DNA from: JACJVV01 sp964581515
Lineage (GTDB): Archaea; Nanobdellota; Nanobdellia; Woesearchaeales; JACJVV01
Assembly (NCBI GenBank): GCA_964581515.1
Contig: CAZOOV010000010.1
Location: 1-64,000, forward strand
Direction of reading: 5' to 3'
DNA length: 64,000 nt
Shown here: positions 54,956 through 63,650 of the stretch, piece by piece
Numbering within the stretch: position 1 is the first letter of the stretch
How the letters are laid out: each line of letters begins with the position of its first letter
The notes under the pieces: generated by a model
The model's database searches: none
What the model was told of the DNA's origin: nothing
Seen by the model: only the letters and a program-made list of their open reading frames with translations
Program-made: the position numbers and the translations under genes

Positions 54956-55878
54956 CTTAGCAATTGCCTCATCTCTTCTTTTGTTTTCTTACATGCTTGG
55001 ATGACAAAGTCTTTTGCTCCTAATTGTTCTTTTAATCTTGCTGCAAGATCAAAACTTTCTTTCCATACTTCTTCTTCAGCTTCTCTGTCTCTCATATTGT
55101 ATTCTGTTAGATAATATGTTATAAGTGCAGCATGTGCTATTTTGTATGGCATATTATAGGGGTTGATTTTAGGGATATTCTTTGCAAATGTTGCTAAATT
55201 TTGTGGCAATTCTTGGACTAACTCTTTTTTATGCTTCCATATATCTTGTATCATTTCTTTATTATGTTTCCAGAGTTTACTTAGAATTCCTTCACCTTTT
55301 TTTGGCGATATAACATACCCTTCTATTATACGATCTACATTAATACTTTCTTCTTCTGTTGCTACATATGCGACAGCCTCATTCCATGCTTCTACCTCAG
55401 TAGGTTTTGGTCTTAGTTTTCGTGGGAATAAAGTATATTTACTGTAGTGGGGATTTTGTTTGAACATTGCTGCGTGCACTGCTTCATGTTCAATTGCTTC
55501 ATCTAAATCCATATATGCAGAAATATAAGAAATGAAATGCCCATTTGCTCTCTTGACATGTTCTCTCAGACAATAGAGTTGCCCGTATTCATTGTTCAAT
55601 GCCATATGGAGCTCTTCACCAGAAGATGGTTCTCTCATTCCTCTGATTTGCCTGTATGTTGCGATATCTGTTATTATCGGAATAAAGAATTGATCTATGT
55701 CAGGTATGCCATATTTATCCTCAAATTTAGTCCTTAGAACTTCCCTATCTGGGACCCTTACCATATGAACTGGATTAAGTCTGAAAGTGTTTCCTCTAGC
55801 GGTTTTCTCAGATCTAAGATTTTCAATTTCTTCGATGACAAATGGATCTGCCTTTACTCTGTCATATAGGTCTGGCAT
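54952..55878 (-). CDS. HExxH zinc metallopeptidase-like protein
   Basis: 308 residues. HEAVH at 131-135 in IEHEAVHAAMF is a clear HExxH site; a Glu about 30 residues on (EAWNEAVAYVATEE, E163/E167) fits a gluzincin third ligand. No membrane segment or signal peptide is apparent, so it could be cytoplasmic. Minus TATA box (about 55898-55910) lies 26 nt upstream. Coexpressed with the 445-aa unknown. Confidence 0.65.
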   Translation of the reverse strand: MPDLYDRVKADPFVIEEIENLRSEKTARGNTFRLNPVHMVRVPDREVLRTKFEDKYGIPDIDQFFIPIITDIATYRQIRGMREPSSGEELHMALNNEYGQLYCLREHVKRANGHFISYISAYMDLDEAIEHEAVHAAMFKQNPHYSKYTLFPRKLRPKPTEVEAWNEAVAYVATEEESINVDRIIEGYVISPKKGEGILSKLWKHNKEMIQDIWKHKKELVQELPQNLATFAKNIPKINPYNMPYKIAHAALITYYLTEYNMRDREAEEEVWKESFDLAARLKEQLGAKDFVIQACKKTKEEMRQLLR

Positions 55879-55989
55879 AGTGTTTCTCTTTGAAAATCGG
55901 TTTATAAATCTTTTGGTTATTTATCACTTATAAGTAATTACATTTTGTTTGTGTAAAAACTTATAAAGAAAAGATGGAATAAATAGTTT

Positions 55990-56730
55990 ATGGAATCTAT
56001 AATGATTGCAGTGCTTGGTTTGATAATGGGGATTGTATCAGCTATATCTGGGGGTTCGGGTGTTTTTGCAATCCCTACAATGCTCGCTTTTGGTCTTCCA
56101 CCAGTAAATGTTCTTGCTCTTAATAGGATGTCAGATGTTGGTGTTGTATCAGGGGCATTAAGAGGTTATCACAAGGCAAAAAGCATTGATTGGAAGCTTG
56201 CTGTAATAATTGCAATTCCTTTAGCAATCGGTTCTTTTTTTGGAGCAAGTGCAGTAGTCAGGCTTCCTGAAGAGATATTAAAATATGTAATCCTTGTTGG
56301 AGTGGGAATTGGAATATTCTTTTTGCTTAAGAGAACTCAACCAAAAGCTAAGTCTAATAAAAATTTAATCAGTTGGATTGGTTTATTTATGATGCTTGTT
56401 GTAGGTGTATGGAGTGGAGCACTTGCTATGGCTGGAGCAACATTTGCTGTATTAGTCTTAGTTTATTTTTTTCATAAGACATATCTGCAAGCGAGAAGTA
56501 CAGATATTGTTGCAGCAATTCCAGAAACATTGATTGCTACTACAATCTTAGTGATGGGTTCAACTGCTTCATTTTTATTATTGTCAATAATGTTTGTCTC
56601 AAGTTTCATTGGTTCTTGGATAGGTTCACATCTTGCAGTCAAACATGGAGATAATTTCATCAGAAAAGCTATGGTTGGAATAGCTATAGTGATGATAATA
56701 AAAGTAGTTATTGATTTGATTATATCTTAA
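55990..56730 (+). CDS. TSUP-family (TauE/SafE) transporter
   Basis: 246 residues with about eight membrane segments. Repeated glycine-rich segments: GLIMGIVSAISGGSGVFAIPTML and GVWSGALAMAGATFAVLVL; NRMSDVGVVSGALRGYH. TSUP proteins export sulphite, sulphonates or similar anions. TATA box (about 55960-55970) is 26 nt upstream (leaderless). Confidence 0.85.
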   Translation: MESIMIAVLGLIMGIVSAISGGSGVFAIPTMLAFGLPPVNVLALNRMSDVGVVSGALRGYHKAKSIDWKLAVIIAIPLAIGSFFGASAVVRLPEEILKYVILVGVGIGIFFLLKRTQPKAKSNKNLISWIGLFMMLVVGVWSGALAMAGATFAVLVLVYFFHKTYLQARSTDIVAAIPETLIATTILVMGSTASFLLLSIMFVSSFIGSWIGSHLAVKHGDNFIRKAMVGIAIVMIIKVVIDLIIS

Positions 56731-56783
56731 TTTTAGTTTCTTAATTAAAAGAAAGAAATGAGCTAGATTGAGATATAAAAAAG

Positions 56784-56805
56784 AAGAAATGAGCCCGGCG
56801 AGACT
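56784..56805 (-). repeat. 22-nt copy of the tRNA third exon and 3' flank
   Basis: Identical to 56880-56901, which covers the 3' exon (T60 to A73) of the tRNA at 56886 and its 3' flank, plus two bases upstream. It is not joined to any tRNA body. On the minus strand it ends a hairpin (56798-56835) whose stem includes a T-arm-like half. Confidence 0.85.
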
Positions 56806-56835
56806 ACGTGAAATCAAAGATTTCTCTAGTCTCAC
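56798..56835 (-). other. Two-step hairpin attached to the tRNA-exon copy
   Basis: On the minus strand GTGAGACTA pairs with TAGTCTCGC (one G-U pair), then a small internal loop, then GAAATC-TTT-GATTTC. The G-U pair becomes a C-A mismatch on the plus strand, so the minus transcript is the one that folds well. It could be an unusual RNA, a tRNA-derived relic, or a terminator of the tRNA transcript. Confidence 0.5.
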
Positions 56836-56885
56836 TTAAGCTTTACTTCTGAGATTGTTAATAAATTATCATAAAAGAAAAGAAA

Positions 56886-57031
56886 TGAGCCCGGCGAGAC
56901 TTTCCCAGTATTGTATTAACCAACACTGTTTTGAACTCGCGACCACTGGCTTTCCTAGGAAAGCTCCATGGTTTCGTGTACGAAACGGGGCCATATAAGA
57001 CCAGCGCTCCACCAGACTAAGCTACGGGCTC
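56886..57031 (-). tRNA. tRNA-Ile(UAU) with two introns
   Basis: The minus strand folds: acceptor GAGCCCG/CGGGCTC, D-arm GCTTAGTCTGGTGGAGC, anticodon stem CTGGT/GCCAG, variable TGGTC, T-stem GCGAG/CTCGC, A73. Anticodon loop reads CTTAT[A]A, anticodon TAT at 56995-56997. An intron of about 42 nt (56952-56993) lies after position 37, and one of about 30 nt (56900-56929) in the T-loop between 59 and 60, restoring TTCAAAT. The mature length is 74. No CCA is encoded. Arms resemble archaeal tRNA-Ile. Splice points may be off by one or two bases. Promoter TATA box at 57058-57070. Confidence 0.85.
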
Positions 57032-57057
57032 ATTACTGTGTCTAAAAAACAGTATCT

Positions 57058-57083
57058 TCTTTATAAATATTATCACTGTGATA
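57058..57083. promoter_or_regulatory. tRNA TATA box and adjoining 13-nt palindrome
   Basis: TTTATAAATATT (57058-57070) is at -27 from the tRNA 5' end on the minus strand. TATCAC-T-GTGATA (57071-57083), a perfect palindrome, follows toward the GAPDH gene, whose likely TATA (TTTAAAA) is near 57099. A possible operator for either direction. Confidence 0.5.
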
Positions 57084-57206
57084 GTACTCTTGCATAAACT
57101 TTAAAAAAGCAGGCAATTTGATCTCAAATAAGGGGTTAATTTACACTAACATTACTAAATAATAATAATAATAATTAACAACTATATAACACTGGAGGGT
57201 GATTTC

Positions 57207-58208
57207 ATGGTAAAAGTTGCAATTAACGGATTCGGCAGGATAGGAAGGATGGTTTTCAAAGCTGGATTTAAAGATGAGAATATTGAATTTGTCGCAGTCA
57301 ATGATCTTACAGATGCTAAGACACTAGCGCATCTTCTAAAATATGATTCAGTACATGGTAATTTTCCAGGTACTGTAGAGGAAAAAGAAGGAGCTATTAT
57401 TGTGGATGGCAAAGAAGTTAAAGTATTTGCTGAGAAGAATCCAGCAGATCTTCCTTGGGCAGACCTTGGTGTTGATGTTGTCATTGAAAGCACTGGTTTT
57501 TTCAGGACAAGAGAGAAAGTTCAGCTACATCTTGATGCGGGTGCTAAAAAAGTAATACTTTCAGCTCCTGGAAAGGATAAGGAAAATCCAATAAAGACAA
57601 TTGTTATGGGTGTCAATGATGATGAGATCACTGCTGAAGATACAATGATCAGCAATGCATCCTGTACTACAAACTGTCTTGCTCCAATATCAAAGGTATT
57701 GAACGAGAAATTTGGCATAAAGAGAGGATTTATGACAACAGTACATGGTTATACAAATGATCAAAAGATCCTTGATGCACCTCATTCTGATTTGAGAAGA
57801 GCAAGAAATGCTGCTACTAATATAATACCTACAACAACAGGAGCTGCAAAAGCTGTTGGACTGGTGCTTCCAGAGCTTAAAGGAAAACTTGATGGAATTG
57901 CGATAAGAGTTCCAGTTCAGGATGGAAGTGCAACTGATCTTGTTGTGGAAATGGAAAAGGATGTTACAGCTGAAGAGATAAACGCTGCAATAAAAGAAGC
58001 AGCTGAAGGCGAGCTAAAAGGTATTCTTCAGTATACAGAAGATCTGATTGTAAGTGGAGATGTCATAGATAATGATCATTCAAGCATCTTTGATGCACAA
58101 TCAACAAAAGTCATGGATGGTAATTTTGTAAAGGTATTGTCTTGGTATGACAATGAATGGGGCTATTCATGCAGGATGATTGACATGATTAAATTCATGT
58201 CAAAATAA
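57207..58208 (+). CDS. gap: Glyceraldehyde-3-phosphate dehydrogenase, bacterial type
   Basis: 333 residues. NGFGRIGRMVFKA at the N-terminus (dinucleotide fold), ASCTTNC (catalytic Cys), HGYTNDQ (catalytic His), WYDNEWGYSCRMIDM at the end. The second strand ends VNDLTD, where Asp prefers NAD. This is the GapA type of bacteria and eukaryotes; most archaea use a different type of GAPDH. RBS GGAGGGTGA. The next gene, the P-ATPase, starts 10 nt on. Confidence 0.96.
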   Translation: MVKVAINGFGRIGRMVFKAGFKDENIEFVAVNDLTDAKTLAHLLKYDSVHGNFPGTVEEKEGAIIVDGKEVKVFAEKNPADLPWADLGVDVVIESTGFFRTREKVQLHLDAGAKKVILSAPGKDKENPIKTIVMGVNDDEITAEDTMISNASCTTNCLAPISKVLNEKFGIKRGFMTTVHGYTNDQKILDAPHSDLRRARNAATNIIPTTTGAAKAVGLVLPELKGKLDGIAIRVPVQDGSATDLVVEMEKDVTAEEINAAIKEAAEGELKGILQYTEDLIVSGDVIDNDHSSIFDAQSTKVMDGNFVKVLSWYDNEWGYSCRMIDMIKFMSK

Positions 58209-58218
58209 AGACTTGAAA

Positions 58219-60855
58219 ATGGAGTATTACAGACAAAGTGTTGATTCAATACTGAAGGGACTTGGTGCTGATGCAAATGGACTTTCACAATCTGAAGTAG
58301 ATAAAAGGCTTAAGGAAGAAGGCTATAATCAGATTGAGACAAAATCTGAGATTCATCCATTTAAGATATTCATTGCACAATTTAAGAGTTTCATAATATA
58401 TATACTTCTTTTTGCAGTAGTTTTCTCACTTCTTATAGGAGAATATGTTGATTCTGTGATAATCCTTCTTATACTTCTTGCAAATGCATTGATTGGATTT
58501 TTTCAGGAACTTAATGCAGAGAAATCACTTGAAGCGCTTAAGAAGATGACGCAAATAACTGCAAATGTCTATAGGGATGGAAAGATGATCAAGGTTGATT
58601 CTAAGTTTCTTGTTCCTGGAGATATAATACATCTTGAAGCAGGTGATAAGGTGCCTGCAGATGCAAGGATAATAGAAGCTAATAGGATGAAAGTGGAAGA
58701 AGCAGCGCTTACAGGTGAAAGTGTCCCTGAGATGAAAAATCCTGACGCTTTGACAAAAGAGACTCCGCTTGGTGACAGGAAAAGCATGCTTTATTCTTCA
58801 ACTACAATCGTTGAAGGGACAGGAAAAGCTGTTGTTGTAAGGACAGGCATGAAGACTGAGATAGGAAAGATTACTGATCTTCTAAAACAGACGGAAGATA
58901 CCCAGACTCCACTCCAAAAAAGGCTTGATTCTTTCGGAAAGAAGCTTGGTTATGTAATAATTGTAATATGTGCAATCGTATTCTTTGCATCATTTCTCAA
59001 GGCAAGCTTGAATTCAGGACTATCAAAGCATGCTGTAATAGAGATAATATTTGTTGCAATAAGTCTTGCAGTTGCAGCAATACCTGAAGGGTTGCCTGCA
59101 GTAGTAACAATAGCTTTGAGCATAGGTGTCAAAAGACTCCTGAAGAAGAAGGCTCTTGTAAAGAATCTCTCTTCTGTTGAGACTCTTGGAAGCTGTGATG
59201 TGATATGCACAGATAAGACTGGAACATTGACAAAAAATGAGATGACTGTAAAGAAAGCATGGACTCTTGGAGAAGAGGCTGATATTGAAGGGCTTGGTTA
59301 TAAGCCAGAAGGAAAAGTATCAAATAAGCTTGATGATAGGCTCTATAAGGTGGGTATGGTATGTAACAATGCTTCACTTTTTGAAGAGAAGGAACAATGG
59401 AAGATAACTGGTGATCCTACTGAAGCAGCACTTATTGTCAGTGCTAAGAAAGCAGGGGTAGATATTAAACTGAAAAGAAAGGATGAAATTCCTTTTGATT
59501 CAACAAGAAAAATGATGAGTGTGCTTGTTGAAGAAAATGGAAAGTTGGTCACTTATACAAAAGGTGCTCCTGATCAAATATTGAAACAATGTGAGACTGT
59601 GCTTGTAAATGGTAAAAGAGAGAGGCTGACAAAGGAGTTGCGTCAGAAAATATTGAAGCAGAATGAAGCATATGCTTCTGATGAGATGAGAGTCCTTGCT
59701 TTTGCATATAAGGAGATAACTGATCCTAAGCAATTCACTGAGGAAGAGCTTGTGTTTACAGGTATGCAGGCAATGATCGATCCTCCAAGGCATGATGTTA
59801 TTGAATCTATAAAGGTTACAAAGAAGGCAGGCATACGTGTAATAATGATCACAGGCGATTATAAGGCTACTGCTGTAGCTATCGGAAAAGAGATAGGCAT
59901 CGAAGGCAAGGTGCTTGCTGGTGATGAGGTTGAGAAACTCAGCGATGAAGAGTTGAGAGAGGCCTTGAAGGATAATACTAATATATTTGCAAGGGTCATA
60001 CCTGAACATAAGCAGAGGATTGTCAATGCACTTCAGGAACTAAAATATACAGTTGCTATGACTGGTGATGGGGTCAATGATGCTCCTGCACTTAAGAAGG
60101 CAGATATCGGTGTTGCTGTAGGCAGCGGTACTGAGGTTGCTAAAGAAGCAAGTGATTTCATATTGCTTGATGACAGTTTTACAAATATTGTAAATGCCAT
60201 TGAAGAAGGAAGAGGCATATATGATAATATTCAGAAATCCATAATGCTGTTGCTATCAGGCAACATTGGAGAAGTATTGATAATATTCTTGGCAGTCGTA
60301 TTCGGCGCTAATCTGCCACTTACTGCTATTTTATTATTGTGGATCAATCTTATAACGGATGGAGCTCCTGCTTTAGCTTACAGCGTCGATCCATATGGCA
60401 AGGATATAATGATGAGAAAGCCAAAGCATCATGCTGAAGGAATATTACCTAAATCAAAGGCTATACTAATCGGAGCTTTAGGCTTTGTCGGAAGCATTAT
60501 TGCATTAGTAATATTTTATTTGAATGGTGGAAGATCAGAAGGAGCTGAGCTTGTTGTAGCCCAGACTATAATATTTAATTTTGTTGTGTTGTATGAGATT
60601 ATACTTGTGTTCCTTATAAGAGGAGATTATAATGTCAAGTTCTTCTCTAATAAATGGCTATGGGCAGCAGTAGTATTCTCTCTAGGTATCCAGGCTATAT
60701 TGATGTATACTCCTCTGAGAGGACTCTTCAAGATTGCAGCATTAGGATGGTCTCACATGCTTACATTAGCATATGCAGGAGCAGCATTCTATATATTTGC
60801 GGTGCTGTATTACTTCATTTTGCATAAACGTTTTAAACAGAGACTTCCAGTATGA
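58219..60855 (+). CDS. P-type cation ATPase, type II (Ca2+-like)
   Basis: 878 residues from ATG 58219. Domains: actuator TGESVPE, ten-helix membrane part with IPEGLPAVV in M4 and NLITDGAPALAYSVDP in M6 (the pattern of SERCA/PMR1 and Na,K pumps), phosphorylation site CTDKTGTLTKNEM, and TGDGVNDAPALKKADIG. It moves Ca2+ or a similar cation out of the cell with ATP. Probably cotranscribed with gap, an odd pairing. Confidence 0.92.
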   Translation: MEYYRQSVDSILKGLGADANGLSQSEVDKRLKEEGYNQIETKSEIHPFKIFIAQFKSFIIYILLFAVVFSLLIGEYVDSVIILLILLANALIGFFQELNAEKSLEALKKMTQITANVYRDGKMIKVDSKFLVPGDIIHLEAGDKVPADARIIEANRMKVEEAALTGESVPEMKNPDALTKETPLGDRKSMLYSSTTIVEGTGKAVVVRTGMKTEIGKITDLLKQTEDTQTPLQKRLDSFGKKLGYVIIVICAIVFFASFLKASLNSGLSKHAVIEIIFVAISLAVAAIPEGLPAVVTIALSIGVKRLLKKKALVKNLSSVETLGSCDVICTDKTGTLTKNEMTVKKAWTLGEEADIEGLGYKPEGKVSNKLDDRLYKVGMVCNNASLFEEKEQWKITGDPTEAALIVSAKKAGVDIKLKRKDEIPFDSTRKMMSVLVEENGKLVTYTKGAPDQILKQCETVLVNGKRERLTKELRQKILKQNEAYASDEMRVLAFAYKEITDPKQFTEEELVFTGMQAMIDPPRHDVIESIKVTKKAGIRVIMITGDYKATAVAIGKEIGIEGKVLAGDEVEKLSDEELREALKDNTNIFARVIPEHKQRIVNALQELKYTVAMTGDGVNDAPALKKADIGVAVGSGTEVAKEASDFILLDDSFTNIVNAIEEGRGIYDNIQKSIMLLLSGNIGEVLIIFLAVVFGANLPLTAILLLWINLITDGAPALAYSVDPYGKDIMMRKPKHHAEGILPKSKAILIGALGFVGSIIALVIFYLNGGRSEGAELVVAQTIIFNFVVLYEIILVFLIRGDYNVKFFSNKWLWAAVVFSLGIQAILMYTPLRGLFKIAALGWSHMLTLAYAGAAFYIFAVLYYFILHKRFKQRLPV

Positions 60856-60895
60856 GAAGAATCGTTCCAATAATGGAAACTGAGGTTTAACCTAC

Positions 60896-61759
60896 ATGCT
60901 ATGGATTGTACTCATACTCATATCGGCGTTCCTTCTTAGTGTGAGGGATATATTTATGAAGCATTGTCTTAAAGAGGAGCATGCTTTACCTTCAATGTTT
61001 TGGATTAGTTTTTTTCTTCTTTTGCTTTCAGTGGCTTTTGTTGGATCTATTAATTTTATCTTATCATGGCAAACTATGCTTTTGATTGCTGTTAAATCAT
61101 TGATATTAGCATTTGCATGGTATTTTGTAACACATGCTCTTCGTAAGATGGATGTTTCACTTGTAGCTCCTATGAGAAATATCAGTCCTGTTTTTCTGCT
61201 TTTCTTGAGTTTTTTCATACTTAATGAGAAGCTTTCATTATTGCAGTATTTTGGTGTATTTGTAGTTATAGGTGGATCTTATATTTTGGAATTGAGGAGT
61301 ATAAAGCGACCTTTTGAGCCATTCTTGCTTTTGAAGAGTAAGCGTTTTTTACTTCTTTTGTTAGCACTTGTGCTGATGAGCATATGTGCAATAATGGATA
61401 AATACATCATGTTTAGTCTTAATTTTCAGACATATATGTTCTATAATTATGTGTTCTTGACTATATTTGTATTCTGCTTTATATTTTTTAAAAAGCATCA
61501 CAAAACAATTACACAACCACTTAAACATCATTATCATTATTTTATCCTTATATCGTTATTATTGTTCTTTGCTGATATGCTTTATCTTTATGTTGTTGCA
61601 ATGCCTGGTGTTCCTATAAGCCTAATAATTCCTTTGAAAAGGCTTTCAGGAGTGTTTACAGTGTTCTTTGGAGGACGGCTGATGCATGAAGAAAGGATAA
61701 TGCACAAAGGGATGGCAAGCTGTTTGATGGTATGTGGATTGTTCTTCTTGTTTGTTTAG
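60896..61759 (+). CDS. EamA/DMT-type transporter
   Basis: 287 residues with about ten membrane helices. N-terminal half repeats in the second half as in drug/metabolite transporters; RNISPVFLLFLSFFILNEKLSLLQYFGVFVVIGGSYIL is typical of EamA. Exports or imports small molecules; substrate unknown. It follows the P-ATPase by 40 nt. Confidence 0.8.
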   Translation: MLWIVLILISAFLLSVRDIFMKHCLKEEHALPSMFWISFFLLLLSVAFVGSINFILSWQTMLLIAVKSLILAFAWYFVTHALRKMDVSLVAPMRNISPVFLLFLSFFILNEKLSLLQYFGVFVVIGGSYILELRSIKRPFEPFLLLKSKRFLLLLLALVLMSICAIMDKYIMFSLNFQTYMFYNYVFLTIFVFCFIFFKKHHKTITQPLKHHYHYFILISLLLFFADMLYLYVVAMPGVPISLIIPLKRLSGVFTVFFGGRLMHEERIMHKGMASCLMVCGLFFLFV

Positions 61760-61811
61760 AAATTATGTCTAATAGAAAAAGATAAATTAAAAAAAAGAAA
61801 AAATAAAGGAA

Positions 61812-62402
61812 TTATTTGACTTCTACAACAAGATAACCCATCTTGCTGTGCATTATTGGATTGCCTTCGATTATAGTATTATAATCTATGCTTAGGTCGC
61901 TCTTGAATCTCTCATCAGATATCATGCCTTCGCAAGGGATAGTGAGTTTTTCTGTTGATCCTTCTTTAAATGTATCTATTGTTGCTGAAGCATCGTTCTC
62001 ACAATCATCAACATAAAGAGTTACGTCAACCATTTCCATTCCTAATCCATTATTTATGAGAATAGTTATTTCACCATCCTCTGCTGTGAAGTCCATACAT
62101 GTTAGTCCGGGTGCAAGTTCGCATTTATCTGGAATCATTCTTGCTGGATTTAGTACTCCAAAGAATGCTAATGACATTATTGGAACTATGAATATTATTC
62201 CTATCACTAATCCTACTAAAGGAAGCACTAATCCTGTTATTGCCATGCCTCTTCCTGAGCCTGGTTCTTTTGATTTTACTATTGCAACTATTCCTATTAC
62301 AATTGCTGCTATCCATATGAGCCAACCTATTATAGGAACCCATCCTATCAAGAATGCTAGTATTCCGAAAACAAGTGCTGTTATTGAAAGGCCTTTAGCC
62401 AT
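61812..62402 (-). CDS. Membrane protein with DUF4190-like N-terminus and exported C-terminal domain
   Basis: 196 residues. Hydrophobic N-terminal part with 2-3 helices (about 3-42 and 55-80) separated by a basic loop KSKEPGSGRG, like DUF4190, then an outside domain with CELAPGLTCMDF and other Cys. The LAPGLxCxDF element is also seen in pilin-like archaeal proteins. RBS GGTGATAAT. Function unknown. Confidence 0.65.
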   Translation of the reverse strand: MAKGLSITALVFGILAFLIGWVPIIGWLIWIAAIVIGIVAIVKSKEPGSGRGMAITGLVLPLVGLVIGIIFIVPIMSLAFFGVLNPARMIPDKCELAPGLTCMDFTAEDGEITILINNGLGMEMVDVTLYVDDCENDASATIDTFKEGSTEKLTIPCEGMISDERFKSDLSIDYNTIIEGNPIMHSKMGYLVVEVK

Positions 62403-62506
62403 ATTATCACCTCAAAGCGTTTTATGTATTTTTAGAAGTGAATTATATAAAACTTTTGAGAAATAAAGCAGAAATCAAAAAATAAAAAAAAAGAAAAAAA
62501 ATATAT

Positions 62507-62920
62507 TTAGTCTTTTTTCCAAGCTAATATGCCAATAAGGACTAGTCCCCAAATTCCTCCAAGACCTGGAATCAGTGTTAACAATACTGTCCATCCTGGG
62601 AAGTTTCTTTTTTCACATATTCTCCACATGGATATTATTGCAAGGACTGCTACAGCAATACTGACAAGTATACCTACAAATGGTATAAATGCTCCTATCA
62701 ATAAGAAAACCCATGCCCAGTGAAAACCACCTAAACTGAGAACTAAGGCAAAGTTAGCGTATGGTATCCACGCAAGCCAAGGATGCGGATCGTTTAGTCT
62801 TTTTGCTATACTCATTAATGCTAGTGCACTATATACATATATTGCAATACCAATTACGAAGAATACAGCAATAAAAGCTCCAAACATTGCAAGTAAGCCT
62901 GCTATCATTGGATCTGCCAT
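62507..62920 (-). CDS. Small DUF5684-like membrane protein
   Basis: 137 residues with four membrane segments. Motif RLNDPHPWLAWIPYANFALV between helices and RICEKRNFPGWTVLL near the end are typical of small membrane proteins of unknown function (DUF5684/DUF805-like). RBS GGAGGTGG, a strong site, 7 nt before the ATG. Confidence 0.7.
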   Translation of the reverse strand: MADPMIAGLLAMFGAFIAVFFVIGIAIYVYSALALMSIAKRLNDPHPWLAWIPYANFALVLSLGGFHWAWVFLLIGAFIPFVGILVSIAVAVLAIISMWRICEKRNFPGWTVLLTLIPGLGGIWGLVLIGILAWKKD

Positions 62921-63049
62921 TTAACCACCTCCAAAGTGTTTTAAGTGTTTTTTAAGTGTGTTTTTTATAAAACTTTTGAGAAATTAAGGCATTTATTTAA
63001 TAGGATAAGTCAAATAAGATTATGAAATAATTTAGAGAAATAAAGAAGT

Positions 63050-63556
63050 TTAGAACATAGCTGCCATGAAAGCAAATGCTACTACCATCATCACTATCCA
63101 ACTTATTATCGCTAATGCAACTCTCATGCCAAAGAATACTAACCAGACTAACCAAGCTTTTCCCCATGTTATGATGTAGAACTTCTTTATGAGGAAAACC
63201 ATGAGTAACATGCTGATGCATACCCAGCCGATGAATTTTAGAGCGTAAGGTATTATGACCATAGCTATCATCATAGTACTTGCCCCAGCTCCATATCGAT
63301 ATGAACTGCTGAGTCCGTAAGTTATGCCCAGACTTATCATAGATATGATAAATTCTCCAAGGACAAGAAATAAAGTTGCTTTGATTGCTGTTTTATATCT
63401 TTTATCTGCGAGTTTGAATATTTTAGAAGATAGCCAAAGGAAAAGACCAAGAAGCGGGATTGAAATCAATGCTCAAACTATTAGGTATATAGATGAGAAG
63501 ATTATACCTCCCATATTTCCTAAGCCAGGATATCCTGCTGATGCGAATATTGCCAT
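63050..63556 (-). pseudogene. Small membrane protein interrupted by in-frame TGA at 63473-63475
   Basis: From ATG 63556 the frame reads MAIFASAGYPGLGNMGG then IIFSSIYLIV, then TGA, then ALISIPLLGLFLWLSSKIF... to 63050. Without the TGA it is 168 residues with four or five membrane segments. TGA is where TGG (Trp) would suit a membrane helix. Using the TTG at 63469 as start would give 139 residues but lose part of the first helix. It is a recent pseudogene, a base error, or read-through. The frame is otherwise intact. Confidence 0.65.
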
Positions 63557-63650
63557 TATTGTGTCTTATTGAATAGTTCTATATAAATCTTTTTGAGAGA
63601 ATTTCCAGATTATCCGTTAATCTATCGTAATATGTCTACTAATCATATGT

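Noticed and set aside
56731..57031. Integrated element with att sites at the tRNA
   Set aside because: The two 22-nt copies are only 96 nt apart and there is no integrase or cargo between them; kept as a possible relic only.
34233..63475. Reassignment of TGA to Trp or another amino acid in this organism
   Set aside because: TGA is the normal stop of several intact genes here (for example L1, GatD, zinc ribbon copy 3), so general recoding is not possible.
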